Shown: positions 14,576 through 15,572 of the stretch, piece after piece
Numbering within the stretch: the stretch's first letter is position 1
Layout of the letters: each line of letters opens with the position of its first letter
From: Candidatus Tenderia sp.
GTDB taxonomy: Bacteria; Pseudomonadota; Gammaproteobacteria; Tenderiales; Tenderiaceae
Reading direction: 5' to 3'
DNA: 15,572 nucleotides
Assembly (NCBI GenBank): GCA_030148045.1
Contig: JASBUE010000330.1
Location: forward strand, 1 to 15,572
The notes under the pieces: model-generated
The model's input: only the letters and a program-made list of their open reading frames with translations
What the model was told of the DNA's origin: nothing
Databases searched by the model: none
Translations under genes and position numbers: made by a program

Positions 14576-15572
14576 ATGTCCGCCAATATGACCAAGGCTG
14601 GAGTCTTGTTTACGATATTGTTATTGTCGGCAGCGATCAGGCTCGCAGCCGTCATGGTGTTGGACATAGCGCCGGTGTCGGATTACGCCATCTACATGAG
14701 AATGGCGACCTCCATGCTGGCTACGGGACACATGAACGACGGGATGGGTAACGTCGCCTTTTATAGCTCCGGATATCCCTTGTTTCTCGTTCCTTTTTTC
14801 GCGCTCTTCGGTGCTGGCGTGGAGGTGGTCGGTTTCGTAAACGCGGTCCTGGGCGTCGTCAGCGTGTTGCTGGTATATCTTTGCGGCAGGGAAGCGCTGC
14901 CGAGTTGGAAGTGGGCGGCCGCAGCGGCCCTGTTGTGGGGCGTTTATCCGCCGGCCGTTTTGTATACCGAATATGTGGCTAAAGAAAATCTGATGGTGCC
15001 GCTGCTTCTGCTTCAGACAGTGATTCTGCTGCGTTACTCCCGCCGCCCCGGCTTATTTGCGGCGCTGACCCTCGGGCTAATATTCGGTATGGAGTTGATG
15101 GTAGGGCCGGCGATCATATTGACCGGGGCATTGATCGCTGTGGTGGTGATCGGTTTCAATCTCCGCAAGCCGTCATTGTCCGGGTTGCGTTGGGGGCCGT
15201 CCCTGGGCTGTATTCTCGGCTGTGCCATCGCCTTGACGCCTTGGTTGGCCTATACGTATTCGGAACTCGGCCAGCCGGTACTCAATACCAACGGAAGTTT
15301 TAATCTTTATCTGGGCAACAACGCCAATTCCTCGGTTGGCTTTGTCGGGATTCAAGACACGCCGATGGGATCTGAATGGTATGCCCTGCGCCGGGAAAAA
15401 GGGCAGCTTGAGTCTATGGCAATCCTGCGGGACAAGGCCGTGGATTACATGTTCGAAAACCCACTTCAAACGGCATGGCGTTCGCTCAGCAAGGTGGTGT
15501 ATTTCTGGATGCCGCCCTTTCATGCAGGAAAATTCGGTGATCAGTCTAGCCTGGAGACGGCGGTGCGTTCTG
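14576..15572 (+). CDS. ArnT/PMT-like (GT39/GT83) membrane glycosyltransferase, partial
   Basis: An open frame of 332 codons runs to the window end without a stop. GAGG lies six bases before ATG 14576; ATG 14564 in frame is a weaker alternative. The protein has an N-terminal membrane helix (9-30), then a periplasmic-type loop with VSDYAIYMRMA (34-44), where the Asp matches the catalytic Asp of GT-C enzymes. YSSGYPLFLVPFFALFG (63-79) follows, then several more helices and TEYVAKENLMVPLLLLQTVI (131-150). A hydrophilic loop with LNTNGSFNLYLGNNANSS follows at about 237-254. PMT/ArnT enzymes move a sugar from a polyprenyl-phosphate donor onto protein, lipid A or glycan. The preceding HAD-UbiA and EamA-like genes would supply that donor. 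The family call is from fold and motif layout; the acceptor is unknown. Confidence 0.8.
   Translation, partial: MSANMTKAGVLFTILLLSAAIRLAAVMVLDIAPVSDYAIYMRMATSMLATGHMNDGMGNVAFYSSGYPLFLVPFFALFGAGVEVVGFVNAVLGVVSVLLVYLCGREALPSWKWAAAAALLWGVYPPAVLYTEYVAKENLMVPLLLLQTVILLRYSRRPGLFAALTLGLIFGMELMVGPAIILTGALIAVVVIGFNLRKPSLSGLRWGPSLGCILGCAIALTPWLAYTYSELGQPVLNTNGSFNLYLGNNANSSVGFVGIQDTPMGSEWYALRREKGQLESMAILRDKAVDYMFENPLQTAWRSLSKVVYFWMPPFHAGKFGDQSSLETAVRS

Overview
The window is a surface-polysaccharide biosynthesis region from a bacterium, most likely a proteobacterium and possibly a gammaproteobacterium. The pointers are the G+C-rich, densely packed plus-strand genes, the gene content (WbsX, GT2, NodB-type deacetylase, sulfotransferases, HAD-UbiA, ArnT-like) and an ops-like element in the leader of the main operon. 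No rRNA, tRNA, CRISPR array, transposase or phage gene is visible.

Layout. Positions 1-2112 (minus strand) hold two overlapping sulfotransferase-type genes that are visibly more A+T rich than the rest: a 464-residue protein that joins a sulfotransferase to a CysQ-like (PAP phosphatase fold) domain with altered catalytic residues, followed by a sulfotransferase-like gene cut by the window edge. Positions 2113-2596 are a divergent A+T-rich control region; it contains a 12-base sequence one base away from the RfaH-recruiting ops element. Positions 2597-12626 (plus strand) are a tight operon: WbsX/GH99-like protein, an unusual glycosyltransferase with an exostosin-like C-terminal block, GT2, NodB-type deacetylase, GT2 with a stop codon near its start, GT2, sulfotransferase, GT2 with an internal TAG, and a membrane-anchored sulfatase-superfamily protein with Thr in place of the usual Cys. 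Positions 12737-15572 form a lipid-sugar module: HAD-UbiA fusion, small EamA/SMR-type membrane protein, and an ArnT/PMT-like membrane glycosyltransferase that runs off the end.

How the genes fit together. The cytoplasmic glycosyltransferases probably build a repeat unit on a lipid carrier; the deacetylase and sulfotransferases would trim N-acetyl groups and add sulfate from PAPS. The HAD-UbiA protein could make a polyprenyl-phosphate-linked (possibly pentose) donor, the EamA-like protein could help flip it, and the ArnT-like enzyme could use it on the periplasmic side. The Thr-type sulfatase relative could transfer or hydrolyse a phospho-substituent outside. Substrates cannot be read from the sequence.

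Most notable: the sulfotransferase-CysQ fusion with a degraded metal site; two GT2 genes each interrupted by an in-frame stop in an otherwise intact operon; the ops-like leader; and the Thr-type sulfatase-superfamily member.
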